From: Micromussa lordhowensis
Lineage: Eukaryota > Cnidaria > Anthozoa > Scleractinia > Lobophylliidae
Direction of reading: 5' to 3'
Assembly (NCBI GenBank): GCA_964020085.1
Contig: OZ026598.1
Location: forward strand, 20,112,629-20,176,628
DNA length: 64,000 nt
The translations under genes and the position numbers were made by a program. Shown here one piece after another: positions 35,104-44,631 of the stretch (its first letter is position 1; each line of letters starts with the position of its first letter). Below the pieces are notes generated by a model. That model was not told the origin of the DNA, made no database searches, and was given only the letters and a program-made list of their open reading frames with translations.

Positions 35104-35259
35104 CAGCAGTAGCAGTAGCAAAAGCAGTAGCAGTAGTAGTAGCAGCAGCAGCAGTAGCAGTAGCAGTAGCAGCAGCAGCAGCAGCAGTAGCAGCAGCAGC
35201 AGCAGTAGCAGTAGCAGCAGCAGCAGCAGCAGTAGCAGTAGCAGTAGCAGTAGCAGTAG

Positions 35260-35290
<31 letters not shown>

Positions 35291-35398
35291 AGCAGTAGCA
35301 GCAGCAGCAGTAGCAGTAGCAGTAGCAGTAGCAGCAGTAGCAGTAGCAGTAGCAGTAGCAGTAGCAGTAGCAGCAGCAGCAGCAGTAGCAGTAGCAGC

Positions 35399-35430
<32 letters not shown>

Positions 35431-35530
35431 TAGCAGTAGCAGCAGCAGCAGCAGCAGTAGCAGTAGCAGTAGCAGTAGTAGTAGCAGTAGCAGTAGCAGT
35501 AGCAGTAGCAGCAGCAGCAGCAGTAGCAGT

Positions 35531-35562
<32 letters not shown>

Positions 35563-35572
35563 CAGTAGCAGT

Positions 35573-35604
<32 letters not shown>

Positions 35605-38600
35605 CAGCAGTAGCAGTAGCAGTAGCAGTAGCAGCAGCAGCAGTAGCAGCAGCAGTAGCAGTAACAGTAGCAGTAGCAGAAGCAGAAGCAGTAGCAGTAG
35701 CAGTAGCAGTAGCAGTAGCAGTAGCAGTAGCAGTAGCAGTAGCAGTAGCAGTAGCAGTAGCAGTAGCAGTAGCAGTACCAGTAGCAGTAGCAGTAGTAGT
35801 TGTAAATGAACCAGTGTTATCTTCAACAGACCTTTTTCCTGGTGTAAACTGATATTGTAACTATTTTGTCGTTCTGGTACCAATCATAGCTGAAACAGAA
35901 ACAAAAAAAAGCCAAAAAATAAACTGATTGAAATACAGACTGTGTATTACAAAGTATGCTGACTAAAAAGAACACAAATAACAAGAAGAACAAGAACTGT
36001 ATTTATTTACTGAAACTCGGAAAACGACGAACATTTTGAGTTGATTCTGACTAGTGTACTGACCAATCACAATAGAGTTCAGAACATGCAAGCAAATCTC
36101 AAAACCACAAACTACTTTCTATTGCTAATTGTGATTTAGTTTTCTCACGCCTACAGTAATTGGCTTTTCTCTTATTACACAATAACATTCCATAAATATT
36201 TCTGACATTCACTGTTTTCTGAGTTTCACAGCGACAGTAAGATTTAATGTCCACATGAAAAATAATATCAATATAAAGACTCACAGACTGAACATTCAAA
36301 TTATTTTTATGTTAAGATTTCTATTAGTTCTGACCGTGGATCTTGTTGGTTTTGTGGAGGAACTGGAACAGCAAATCCATCAACTGAAAAAAAAAACAGA
36401 CAACAATGGAGCTTATATTTTTCCCAAATTTCGGCCAAAAAAACACAGTCTAAACTAGATTTTGAACTATGTTTCTAGCAATTAAGCGAGCAAATCATCA
36501 GAAAATTTCATGGTATGTAGACTAACATAGTTATTTCCAGTAAGAGAGAATTCTGATTCTGGTAAATGAACCATAAAAAATCCTTACCTTGTTGTGCTCC
36601 GGGAACAAACAGACTGTTGTGAGACTTTAAAGATCCTGTTGAAACATTCAAGGACTTTCCTGACCCTTCAAATGAAATAAAATTGACATAATTATCTTTT
36701 AGTTAACTACATGTACGGTACCTGTTCATGTACATGAATTTTTTTCTCCAGGAAAAATGTAAATCACGTAGGTATGACTCTGGCTGTGTTTTCACAAGCA
36801 GGTTTTCTGGTCGCTTAGCGAGTGACAACCGGAAATCCCATGAAAACAGTTAGTTTTCCAACTCACTTAAAGTTAAGCAAGTCCAAAAACTTCAATCATA
36901 TGAAATTCTGTGAACTTAAGTAGGACAAATTAATGAATGACCGTTATATGAAATTCTCATTAAATTTAAGCCACCAAACAAGGTAACCTGTTCCAGGCTC
37001 TCGATAGAGGGCGAGTGAGACAAAAAATGAGGGAGGACTATATTGCATTGGCGACTCTATCGACGCAGTAATTTCGGATCTTAATAAAGCTTTAGAAGAG
37101 CTTCTATACTGGTGCAAAGCAAACTCGCTTGTGCCTCATCCAAAGAAATGCGAAGCAATGATCCTCCATCGTGGCAGATTCATTGGCCCTTTGAAAGAGC
37201 TAATGTTGGCCCAGTACACCATCAAATGGGTTACACATTCTCGTCTATTAGGCGTATTGATAGATGATCAACTAAACTGGTCTCAACATGTTAGTGTTGT
37301 TAAAAAAGGCTTTGTTGATAAGTTAAACTTGTTAAAACGTAGCAGATTTCTTCCAAAGAATATGTTATTAGACTTGTATTTTAGAGTTATTATGCCGTCA
37401 ATCGTATATGGTATATCAGTATGGGGAGGTCTCACAAATAAGGAAGGTTTTAAGGCCTTGGAAGCACTGCATTGTAGAGCTGCGAGAATTATCTTTGAGC
37501 TACCTTGGGAGATGTCTAACGTAGATGTTATGAAAAAGGCTAATTGGTCTTCTTTAGCCTTTATGTATAAAATTAGCTTAGCTAAGCTTATGTATAAAAT
37601 CTACAATAACCTGACTCATGACGCTATGTCAGCTATTATTAAGAACAATGATAACATCAAGCGATATCAACTTAGGAAGAAACTGAAAATTGATGTCCCT
37701 CGTTTTAACACCAACTACATGAGGAACTCTGTAGCTCGTAGAGGAGCAATAGTTTGGAATACGTTGGTTCCTCAACTTAATGAAGACATAGACAATGTTA
37801 AGAAATACGCGATTATGGCTAGACGGTCAAAGACTCTGTTACACCTAGATTTTGACTGCATCTCCCCTCAAACATTAACCAGAAGGGAGGAAGATTTTAA
37901 GTATAATTAGTGTTAATGATTAGTCGATACTGGAGTACCACCTTGTATTTTAAGGCTGGTTTTCACTAGCGCATAAGCATAAGCGTAAGCCGACATACGC
38001 AGACGCAGTAAGATGTTGCCAATTAGCGCCTTTTGTTTGAAATTTTCCTAACAAAAAGCGCTTGTTATCAACATCTCACTGCGTCTGCGTATGTCGGCTT
38101 ATGCTTATGTTTATGCGCTAGTGAAAACCAGCCTTTAGAATCTTAGTCTTTATCATTTTAGACTTGTAAGTAGTGAGTAACTATATGATTTTAGCTTGTG
38201 TATATCCTATTTATTTTTTAATTTATTAGTTATCTTACTTAATTATTTAGACACGACCCCACAAGCGAAGCGTGGCTTTAAATTTTTATCGTGTATAAAT
38301 AAAGATTATTGATTGATTGATTGATTGATTGAGGAGGAACAGCAAGAGAGCCTGTAAGAATTTATTTAACAACCCTCTTCTGGTATAGCAGGAGCTGCTA
38401 TACCCTCTGATTGGTTGATTTTGACAGTACTTTCAACACTCTGTTGGTTCCCTCATTCATTGTCAATCAGAAAGACGGCGAGCACTGTCTGGCAAAATTG
38501 CATGTCATCTTGGACGACTGTCTGCAAGATTACCCTGATATTCAAGCACTAGGGAAGGAGCAAGAAATCTGCCTAGTAAATCTAGCTTGTGGGAAAGACG

Positions 38601-40542
38601 TTTTCGCGATTCTCCAAACCCGTTTTGGAATGGAATATATAGCATGCAAAACAATCAACAGCCCTTCGCGTAAACAGCTAGATACATTTCACTGACGTTT
38701 GAATCATGTGGAGCCAGAACCACCACAGGACGAATAAACCTACACATCAAGCTTGAGAGACATAAGTTCGATTAAATTGATGCAAGAAACATAAGAAAGT
38801 CTCCAGACAAATGTATAGCTTTCTTGAAGTAAAGCTACGACATTTCCGAAGAAGAAAAACCGGACAAGGACAATTATAACTAAATATGATATCCGTTCTA
38901 ATTAAACAGCCAGGCCCGGCGTCATACAGTATTCACAGAAAATTTTCCCTCGAAAGCAAATTATTAGACACTTGACAGCATATCTTGCAAAAGAAATGAA
39001 CCTAAACATAGCAAATTACACCAAGGGATGTCAAACTCGGAAAAGCGACATGCTGATAACAGCAGGCAGACCTATGACCTATAAAAATTAGCTATAGCAC
39101 AGTCTAATGGCTCAACTCTAATTAAAATTCCTTCTGATAACACTATGTGCCCTTCATGAACACAAGTGAAGCAAAGAAAATTTGAGAGACCAAAAAGAGA
39201 ACAGCAAATGTACACTGTACTTTTGACAACCCTGCTGTGAAATCTACAAAACAATGAGACCTAAAAAACAATCAAGTGCCAGTCGAAATGAATGATTCTG
39301 CATGAGAATTTAAACAGATCATGGGATCACATCAAAAGCCACTTACGTGCAACAAGAATAGACACAATCATTAAACATACCGCTTCTGGAAGGTTTCATC
39401 TTCACCACACTGTTTCTTTTAAGAGGACCAATGAAACATTTTTCCAGCATTGACTCTGCATTTACCCATTTATGTGTCTGTAATGTACAAGACCATACAT
39501 TGAGGATATTTAACAGTGACAGGGAATTTGATGTTCAAATGGACAACCAGTGTGTAAGGGAGAAGATTACCTAAATTAAACTTTTGGTGCTGAGTGGAAC
39601 TTTTTGTTGCAGTATCATTAACTATTACTGTACAATGCGACTACTCTAACCAAGGCCACCCGACAAAATTTTCTAGTACAAATTTAACAAGCAAAAATTG
39701 TGGAGGTTAACAGTAGTTATTGAACAAATTGTCCAAAATGACCACAAATCTGTTGCCTTTGGAATGCACAGCTCTGAACAGGATTTACTCAAAGCAGATG
39801 AGTAGCCAAAGGTCCACTCTAAGGCCATGGACCACCGTGCCATGGTAGGGTGTTTTAGAGCCAATGGACACATATGATGAAACAAATTATGTAAAGGAAC
39901 ATAACAATATCGTTAAACTATCCTGAATGGCAGGAGGCAGGGTGTCCATTAGGATTGAACTTGGAGCTACCGAGAAGAACACTAGTTAGTGGTCAGAATG
40001 GGACTTAAACCCATGTCCTCTGGATTTCAAGTTTGGTACCCTAACCACTTGAAAAGTGCCAAGTGCTTCAATTGCTCAATATCATTTAGCTTCAGGGTTG
40101 CAGGGTGGGGGGGGGGGGGGGGGTAATCTACATGTTACATGGACATGCCTCTGGACAGGACAGAACATTTGAGGACAAGATAGTAATGTGTGGTTCATCC
40201 TCTGTCGTAAACAGCATTCTAATTAACATAGATAATGCTGTCTTACACAGGGTGGCCATTTTAGGCTTCTAAACACAGTCAGGGTTTCAAACCCAAACAT
40301 GGGTCATGTATCACTATACATGTATCAACACCATCTATACTGACCTCATCAAACAGGTCAGTGGCATCTCTCCCTATTCCTCTCATCAGCTCTGGAATAC
40401 CTCCAGGATGATATTCCAAGTAAGGTGTTACATTGTATACTCTACCTGCAATGGTATGAAATGAAAATATACATACATTCAATTATCAGAAACTCATGAA
40501 TATGATTATGAAATATAAATAATAATAATAATGATGATGATG

Positions 40543-40610
<68 letters not shown>

Positions 40611-41395
40611 GATAATACCAAGGCTTTGTAGCAGCACAAAGTAAGATATCGCTTTGATGAACCATACAATGCTTTTGAAGTTCATTTTTTAATGAAGCAA
40701 AACATGTTTCAGATCAAACATCCTTCGTCAGTTATACAAAGAGAAATAAAATGGCGTTATCCAATAAATAGTTTGACAACAATCAGAAAATGTGCGACTC
40801 TATTGAAAATGCAACCCCATGATAGTCAATCCACTCGTGAAAATGCGACCCCATCCAACGGCACATCCCCATTAGCCCCTTATAAGGAAGTACCCCCCAG
40901 GGGGGGATCAAGTAATGTTATTTTTGACCTTGGAAAATACAATTAAGGGTATTTGCTGCGCATGTTTTTGCAAGACAGAAATTCTCATCTCTTTCTGCTG
41001 GGTGAGAGATGATCCTGAACTCTTCATTAGCTGCCATCTACAACCAGGCATGAATAAAGATTGATTTTATAAAGAATCTCTTCCTATGAGAAACACTTGA
41101 TGCTTAGCTCACAAAATCTAGCAAGCAACAAAAAGAAATAAAAAATCAATAAACCTCGAATGCTGATCCAAGCATCGTGTTCTGTGTTATGTTTGCTTAG
41201 TTCTTCCACAGTGACAGTGTGTGTAATTCCACCGGTTCCAGTTAGGTCTTGGCCACTCTTTCCGAGCCGGATCCAGTCCATCAAACTTCTTCCCGGCTTT
41301 AGAGGAACAACTTTGGCTCTGATGTTAAAAGAGCCCGCCGAATTCGCTCTCTGAGGCGAATTTTCCGCCGGGAAGCTGATCTTCGGAGCTGTCAT
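23284..41395 (-). CDS. CYB5R4: Cytochrome b5 reductase 4 (cytb5 + CS + b5R domains), complete 15-exon gene
   Basis: A soluble ER-associated flavohaem reductase that passes electrons from NAD(P)H through FAD to haem; linked in mammals to lipid desaturation and oxidative-stress defence. Minus-strand coding exons: 41155-41395, 40345-40445, 39381-39477, 36588-36665, 36335-36383, 35832-35889, 34773-34869, 27166-27291, 26012-26152, 25748-25897, 25355-25447, 24807-24867, 24391-24480, 24074-24247, 23284-23338. Every junction is GT-AG and in phase, giving 536 residues (human 521). Landmarks in order: GRSLMDWIRL; haem loop YLEYHPGG with a second His at HKWVNAESML; CS domain from YDWYQNDKIVTISVY; FAD motif SRPYTVVLP; NADH motif AAGTGFTPM split over exons 11 and 12; CGPDAF; C-terminus MIHAFLA. 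An eight- to ten-residue microexon between exons 7 and 8 may be missing from my model. The start ATG (41393-41395) has a good GCCATGA context. Confidence 0.95.
25051..25245 (+). mobile_element. tRNA-derived SINE
   Basis: The head has an A box (tggcgcaatggtgagagc) and a strong B box (gggttcgattccc), followed by a body (tatgtgggttgagtttgttg, tctccaggtactccggtttt) that is very common in coral and anemone DNA. It lies antisense in a CYB5R4 intron. It is not a functional tRNA: the anticodon arm and 3' end do not fold. Confidence 0.8.
26325..26345. repeat. Poly-G tract
   Basis: About 17 G with one C interruption, in a CYB5R4 intron. Similar G runs occur at 40109-40124 and 59994-60008. Confidence 0.9.
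26985..27095. mobile_element. MITE fragment (gtccaattcgg family), copy 1
   Basis: Contains inverted blocks gtcgtccaattcggt and accgaattggactccactc around a tatgattacag motif. The same arrangement recurs at 43540-43675, so this is a dispersed family. It lies just downstream of CYB5R4 exon 8. Confidence 0.6.
28393..28660. mobile_element. Dispersed inverted-repeat element (gcggacattatc... family)
   Basis: Left sequence cggacattatctgttcc is mirrored by ggaacggataatgtcc about 80 bp away. It is followed by two copies of a gtcacgtgac...tttagcccaatcg motif. Non-coding, between CYB5R4 exon 8 and the flagellin-like frame. Confidence 0.5.
28777..28848. repeat. (TCAA)n-type microsatellite
   Basis: Imperfect run of aatc/tcaa units of about 70 bp in the same CYB5R4 intron. 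Confidence 0.85.
29105..30097 (-). CDS. Bacterial-type flagellin (Vibrio/Alteromonadales-like), intact frame inside a CYB5R4 intron
   Basis: Flagellin polymerises into the bacterial flagellar filament; it is not an animal protein. The 330-codon uninterrupted frame lies in CYB5R4 intron 7 on the gene's own strand. An ATG is at 30095-30097. Family signatures in order: VQTVDGALTEASGILHRMLD (D1 helix, residues about 35-55), LDRIAETTSFGGKNLLDGSF (about 80-100), FQIGESSGETVVLTL (about 102-116), a variable middle, then NALGALENRWSTVINYLSNI, LAKSQLLAQASASILAHV and the usual terminal SLL-x. The first 45-50 residues of the N-terminal D0 segment are absent; a tandem repeat array begins only 25 bp upstream of the ATG. 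The frame is visibly more GC-rich than its surroundings. Transfer from a gammaproteobacterium is inferred; function in the host is unknown and expression unproven. The alternative is an assembly artefact, which the tight flanking repeats make less likely. Confidence 0.9.
   Translation of the reverse strand: MSIRTQGERWQPLADRFSLDQESRNVSDIISTVQTVDGALTEASGILHRMLDLARNSLSSSLAHRVSIQEEITALTSELDRIAETTSFGGKNLLDGSFGSQPFQIGESSGETVVLTLGNIRSNSVELGGKAYIAESAVSPDWVVTTSTNLSLHYTDKLGDTKSITLQAQQGDRLQDVADYINGQSDDVKAFIGEGAKLQIFAPTQIVVGEITVGGILGTELGFGGARDVTVADIDVTPTGGDQQAIAVLDAALKAVDDQRNALGALENRWSTVINYLSNIDQDAARERIRDPASAEESTALAKSQLLAQASASILAHVREVPSSVISLLH
30122..33660. repeat. Tandem array of four units of about 0.85-0.91 kb
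   Basis: Units start at about 30122, 30966, 31859 and 32771 with tatagtttatcccacatag or a close variant, and the array ends at about 33660. Unit 1 is short because it lacks about 47 bp (the aacaatgcacaatac segment). Each unit looks like a diverged internal dimer: gtttgtcggattccgtctgt with ctcgggagacagtgc in one half, and ttattggcttatctctgtct with cagaagacagtacg in the other. A (TAA)n tract varies in length between units. The array directly abuts the start of the flagellin-like frame. No convincing coding potential. Confidence 0.9.
34245..34700. mobile_element. MITE with TACAGTG ends (gcggacacc family)
   Basis: The left end tacagtggaacctgtattaa, then gcggac, is mirrored by gtccgcttaatacaggtttc, then actgta. 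The interior carries many ttaagcggacacc copies. The terminal TA suggests a Tc1/mariner-type target. Intronic and non-coding. Confidence 0.7.
34960..35798. repeat. (AGTAGC)/(AGC)n microsatellite, about 840 bp
   Basis: Almost uninterrupted mixture of AGC and AGT triplets. On the transcribed strand of CYB5R4 this is a (GCT/ACT)n tract that starts about 33 bp after the donor of exon 6 (35831) and ends about 90 bp before exon 7. Long poly-Ser, poly-Ala/Val and poly-Leu open frames over it are translations of the repeat. Confidence 0.97.
37032..38333 (+). mobile_element. 5'-truncated non-LTR retrotransposon (reverse transcriptase C-terminus), antisense in CYB5R4
   Basis: A frame from about 37034 to 37910 encodes the end of a LINE reverse transcriptase and the region after it: WCKANSLVPHPKKCEAMILH, LLGVLIDDQLNWSQHV, FRVIMPSIVYGISVWG and LEALHCRAARIIF. 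The 5' end is cut abruptly in host sequence, as expected for target-primed insertion, and the 3' end finishes in about six TTGA units (38304-38331). The coding part I can see is intact, so the copy may be young. Jockey/CR1-like group by general resemblance only. Confidence 0.85.
37951..38137. mobile_element. MITE nested in the LINE 3' UTR, TTA target duplication
   Basis: Long inverted arms: aggctggttttcactagcgc on the left and gcgctagtgaaaaccagcct on the right, with matching cataagc/gacatacgcagacgc blocks inside. TTA flanks both ends, as in PIF/Harbinger elements. Confidence 0.75.
38440..38693 (+). pseudogene. RecQ-like helicase fragment
   Basis: An 80-odd-residue segment reads like the Q-motif/Walker A neighbourhood of coral RecQ-like helicases: LGKEQEICLVNLACGKDVFAI. 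The expected Walker A TGFGKS is changed to TRFGME, and nothing recognisable follows. Probably a remnant carried by a mobile element. It lies antisense in CYB5R4 intron 3. Confidence 0.5.
39965..40062 (-). mobile_element. tRNA-derived SINE fragment
   Basis: On the minus strand an A-box-like agtggttagggtacc is followed about 30 bp later by a B-box-like gggtttaagtccc. The body is short and diverged. Intronic in CYB5R4. Confidence 0.5.
40511..40616. repeat. (ATA)/(ATG) trinucleotide and ATGATA microsatellite
   Basis: About 105 bp of aat, atg and aatgat units in CYB5R4 intron 1. Poly-Leu or poly-Ser frames across it are repeat translations. Confidence 0.9.
40676..40914 (-). mobile_element. Dispersed non-coding repeat (ggggtacttccttataagg family)
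   Basis: On the minus strand it begins with a G-rich ggggggtacttccttataag and runs through ggggtcgcattttcacgag to an AT-rich end. I recognise the family as common in coral genomes. It lies in CYB5R4 intron 1. Confidence 0.55.
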
Positions 41396-41857
41396 GGCGG
41401 ACGAGTTGTTGTCGTTTTCGTCATCACGTGCCTGTACGTTTCGGTTTGAAGCCGCTGATTTAGCGGTGCTAGAGCCTGAACAACCCAGCTTGTCGATTTG
41501 AAATTCTGTTCTCTCCTTTTCTGTTAAAACCGAGTTGGTATAGTAATTGCGCAATAAGATGATGCTTTCTTACAGCTTCGAAATCGGTTCTGTGAGAAGA
41601 GTTATATCCCGCACGCAGACGTCACAAGCTATGTTCATTGAGCTTGCTTCAAGTTGATCATCTCTTCATCTGATTCATGACTCGTGTAACACTTGCATTG
41701 CTTGATCTTGTCACCTACACGCCGTGCCTCACAAACATATTTCAATTATTAGTAAAATGCTAATATACATGTACAAATGTGCAAATGTGCGAATTTTAAC
41801 ACAGGAATTCGTTCTACTGAATCAACTATTATGACTCTAGTGTTAATTCGATGTGCT

Positions 41858-42126
41858 TGGGGAATCATAACCCTGGTTTACCCATGCTTCAAGAAATCAA
41901 CAGCACATTATGCAAGTACAAGGAATCAAAGCCTTGATGTTGCAAGACTTCATCAAATCATCTGTGGAATCATCACCCTAATTGTGTAACCTATTAAATC
42001 ATGAGGGTAATGCCTCAAAGCTTGTGGGCATCATCTCTGGAATCATAACCTTAACAATACTTCTGCAAAAATCACTGTTATGATTTATTGACAAGCACAA
42101 AATCGTCTGGGGAATCATAACCCCAG
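41858..42126. repeat. Cluster of ggaatcataacc-type motifs
   Basis: Four spaced copies: tggggaatcataaccc at 41858-41873, ggaatcatcaccc near 41968, ggaatcataacct near 42040 and tggggaatcataaccc at 42108-42123. The same 16-mer occurs inverted at 54329-54344. It lies about 460-730 bp upstream of the CYB5R4 ATG. Confidence 0.65.
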
Positions 42127-43539
42127 TATATTGCACAAGAAAATTGACATTTTTGCTTTCTATACTGCACTAATTTTCTAGTTTCTTTTTTTTTTTTTCC
42201 TTTTTTTTGTTTCAAATTGGCTTATTTTTTATGGCCCTTTTTTGGTGAAACTTCATGGAGTTATTAATTTAAACATTTGCATCAGAAGTTAAAAATAAAA
42301 CCCTTCCTGTTTTCAGCTACAATATATTTCATATTGGCATAGTCAAGACAATATACATGTACATCTTTGTTTGAAGATGTTTGAAGATTTAATGGTTTTT
42401 TCATTTAATTGCAATATGTATATGTATATGGATCAAAACTGCATGCTCATTAATTTCAAAATGGGAATTTCTTCAAGTCATAGCAATGATGCAAAAACTA
42501 CATTCAATAGCTTAGACAAACATACCAAATGAAAATAATAATTATGACTCATTATCCTCTACCCCATTCAATAGTTCAAAAGAAAAAAACAGTAGACGAA
42601 ACTGTTAGATGTTCATCTACTTTTAAATTTAGATAATATTAATTTGATATGACTTCAAAATTATTGAAAATGAAATAATACAATTTCCATTTTGCTCCCT
42701 TAACTAGTGGAGAGCTGGCTCAGATGGAAAAGAAGTTAGCTTTACCTTGTCTGTGCCCTACAAGATTACGAGAAAAGACTGCCACAATGTGGCGAAGTGC
42801 AATGTTCATGCGAAAGTATACTAATACTTTAATTTGAATAAAAGGCATGCACAATTCAATTCTCGTCCAAGGTTGTGAAACTTTGATCGAGGATTGCTCA
42901 AAAACCTACCGTATAACCTACATGTATGACAACATTTCCACAGTTGATTTATTGGGGTGAATCACATCTAGAGCTAAAATTTCAAAAAAAATCTGTTGCA
43001 CAGATTCTAAGCTATTTTTGATTTCCCCTTTTCTTATTTTGCAAAAAATTTGTCTTGCAGATTTTATTTTACTTACCGGGAATGTTAAATCAGAGCCAAT
43101 TTCTTATTCCTGAAATTTTGAGATGAGGTCATACAGGTAGATTTTGAGGAAAATGTGACTTAACCTACTACTACCCAGTCCCTCGTTGAGTACCCGCTCG
43201 CGCGTTTTGGCCATTTATTGACATTTGATCCTTTAAATTTCACATAGAAAGTTCTAAGACTCGAGCAAACAGTAAATAGTGAAGGGAAAAACATCTTGGA
43301 ACTTCTTTCAAAAGAGTTCAAACTCCATTAAAACTATAATAAGCCACCTTAAGTGCTCTCTACTAAATCCACCTATCACAACATTGATTACAATCATTAT
43401 GTTGACCAATTCAAGAGACTAACTTTATAAAGTTGTGGAGCTTTAGTCTCCAGTGACTATTTTGAATTGTTAACTATGATTTTGAAATGACTACTTCATG
43501 TAACAGCTCATCTTCAAATTAAACTCTAACTTGTAAGGG

Positions 43540-43675
43540 AAATTGTATTTGTTATGATAATTGGCAACAAGATATCATGTTGTCCAATTCAGCCTTTAAT
43601 GACACTCATGATTAACAAATCGGACTCATATGATTACAGTCCGAATTGAACTCCACTCCGTCCTGTTACCATTAA
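43540..43675. mobile_element. MITE (gtccaattcgg family), copy 2
   Basis: Shares the gtccaattc, aaatcggac, tatgattacagtccgaatt and ctccactc blocks with 26985-27095 in the same order. Non-coding. Confidence 0.6.
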
Positions 43676-43889
43676 AAACCAAGATGTGAGTCATGCAATC
43701 AGAAAACCATTGTTAATGTTACACAAAACATGCCCCTAAGTAATGGAGTTAACTTACATGGTTTGTTACTTAATTTTCCAAAGTTGCAATTCCATTCCAA
43801 CTACTCTGTGTTGTTCCACACAATATCACCACAAAACACCTTCACTTTAGTAAAATTGCAAAGTTTCAGTATTTCAGGTGTAAAATCAG

Positions 43890-44154
43890 CTGAGAAAGTG
43901 TAGGTTGAAAATTGAAAAATTTACAGACGTTTGTAGGACTGGTGGTTAATGCATTTTTAGTATCACCCAACTAGTGGTCTAATGCAAATCGTGCATTTTG
44001 ATTGGCTACGCTACTAGTGGTCTAATAGTAATAGTCATCGAGTGGCAAAATTCGCCGGTTTTTCTTTCGTTTTTTCCCCCAAATAAATATTTCTTCAACT
44101 TGCATTCGCTAACTTTATAACTGTCTTTTCTTTCCGACTAGTTGGGTGATACTA

Positions 44155-44188
<34 letters not shown>

Positions 44189-44322
44189 GTCAATAGCCCA
44201 TTCGGCTTTGCCTCATGAGCTATTGACCCGTAGCCCTTTTGGGCCTAATTGTTAAATAACCCCCTGCCCAGTCATACAAACGTTTGTAAATTTTTTTAAT
44301 TTTCAACCTACACTTTCTCAAC
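43890..44322. mobile_element. Nested inverted-repeat elements
   Basis: The outer arms agaaagtgtaggttgaaaat (43893) and attttcaacctacactttct (44300) enclose a second element bounded by agtatcacccaactagtg and actagttgggtgatact. Inside that is a hairpin of cacgggtcaatagcccattc and gagctattgacccgtagccc. The nested palindrome is typical of coral MITEs. Confidence 0.7.
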
Positions 44323-44631
44323 TGTTTCTTCTAGTGCTAGTATACGTTTTTAATTTTGACTTGCTTGAATTTTCTGCTGCCATTTAGGAGAAGGGCCTAT
44401 TCCCCTTCGTTAAATCGCCATTCCACCGCAGGATTGTTATTGAAGTCAGAATATATTCATACTTTTACATGGATTGCCAGTTGAAACTAATATTATTGGG
44501 GAGGGTGGAACTCAAAAGTCAAAATTCTAAACAAAAGATGATGATAATGATGGTAATGGGGTCATGGATAATTTATGGAACAACACATCTGATAATTAGG
44601 TGGAGGTCAATAATGAGGAGTGACCGTGATT

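Larger units (their letters stand above)
41396..44631. other. CYB5R4 5' flank and spacer to the next gene
   Basis: Contains the CYB5R4 promoter region, the ggaatcataacc motif cluster (41858-42126) and two MITE-type elements (43540-43675 and 43890-44322). No coding exon seen. The remaining sequence is AT-rich. Confidence 0.5.

Noticed and set aside
34805..35883. Open frames of over 300 codons (poly-Ser, poly-Leu, poly-Ala/Val) on both strands
   Set aside because: They are translations of the AGT/AGC microsatellite; every frame is open because the repeat contains no stop.
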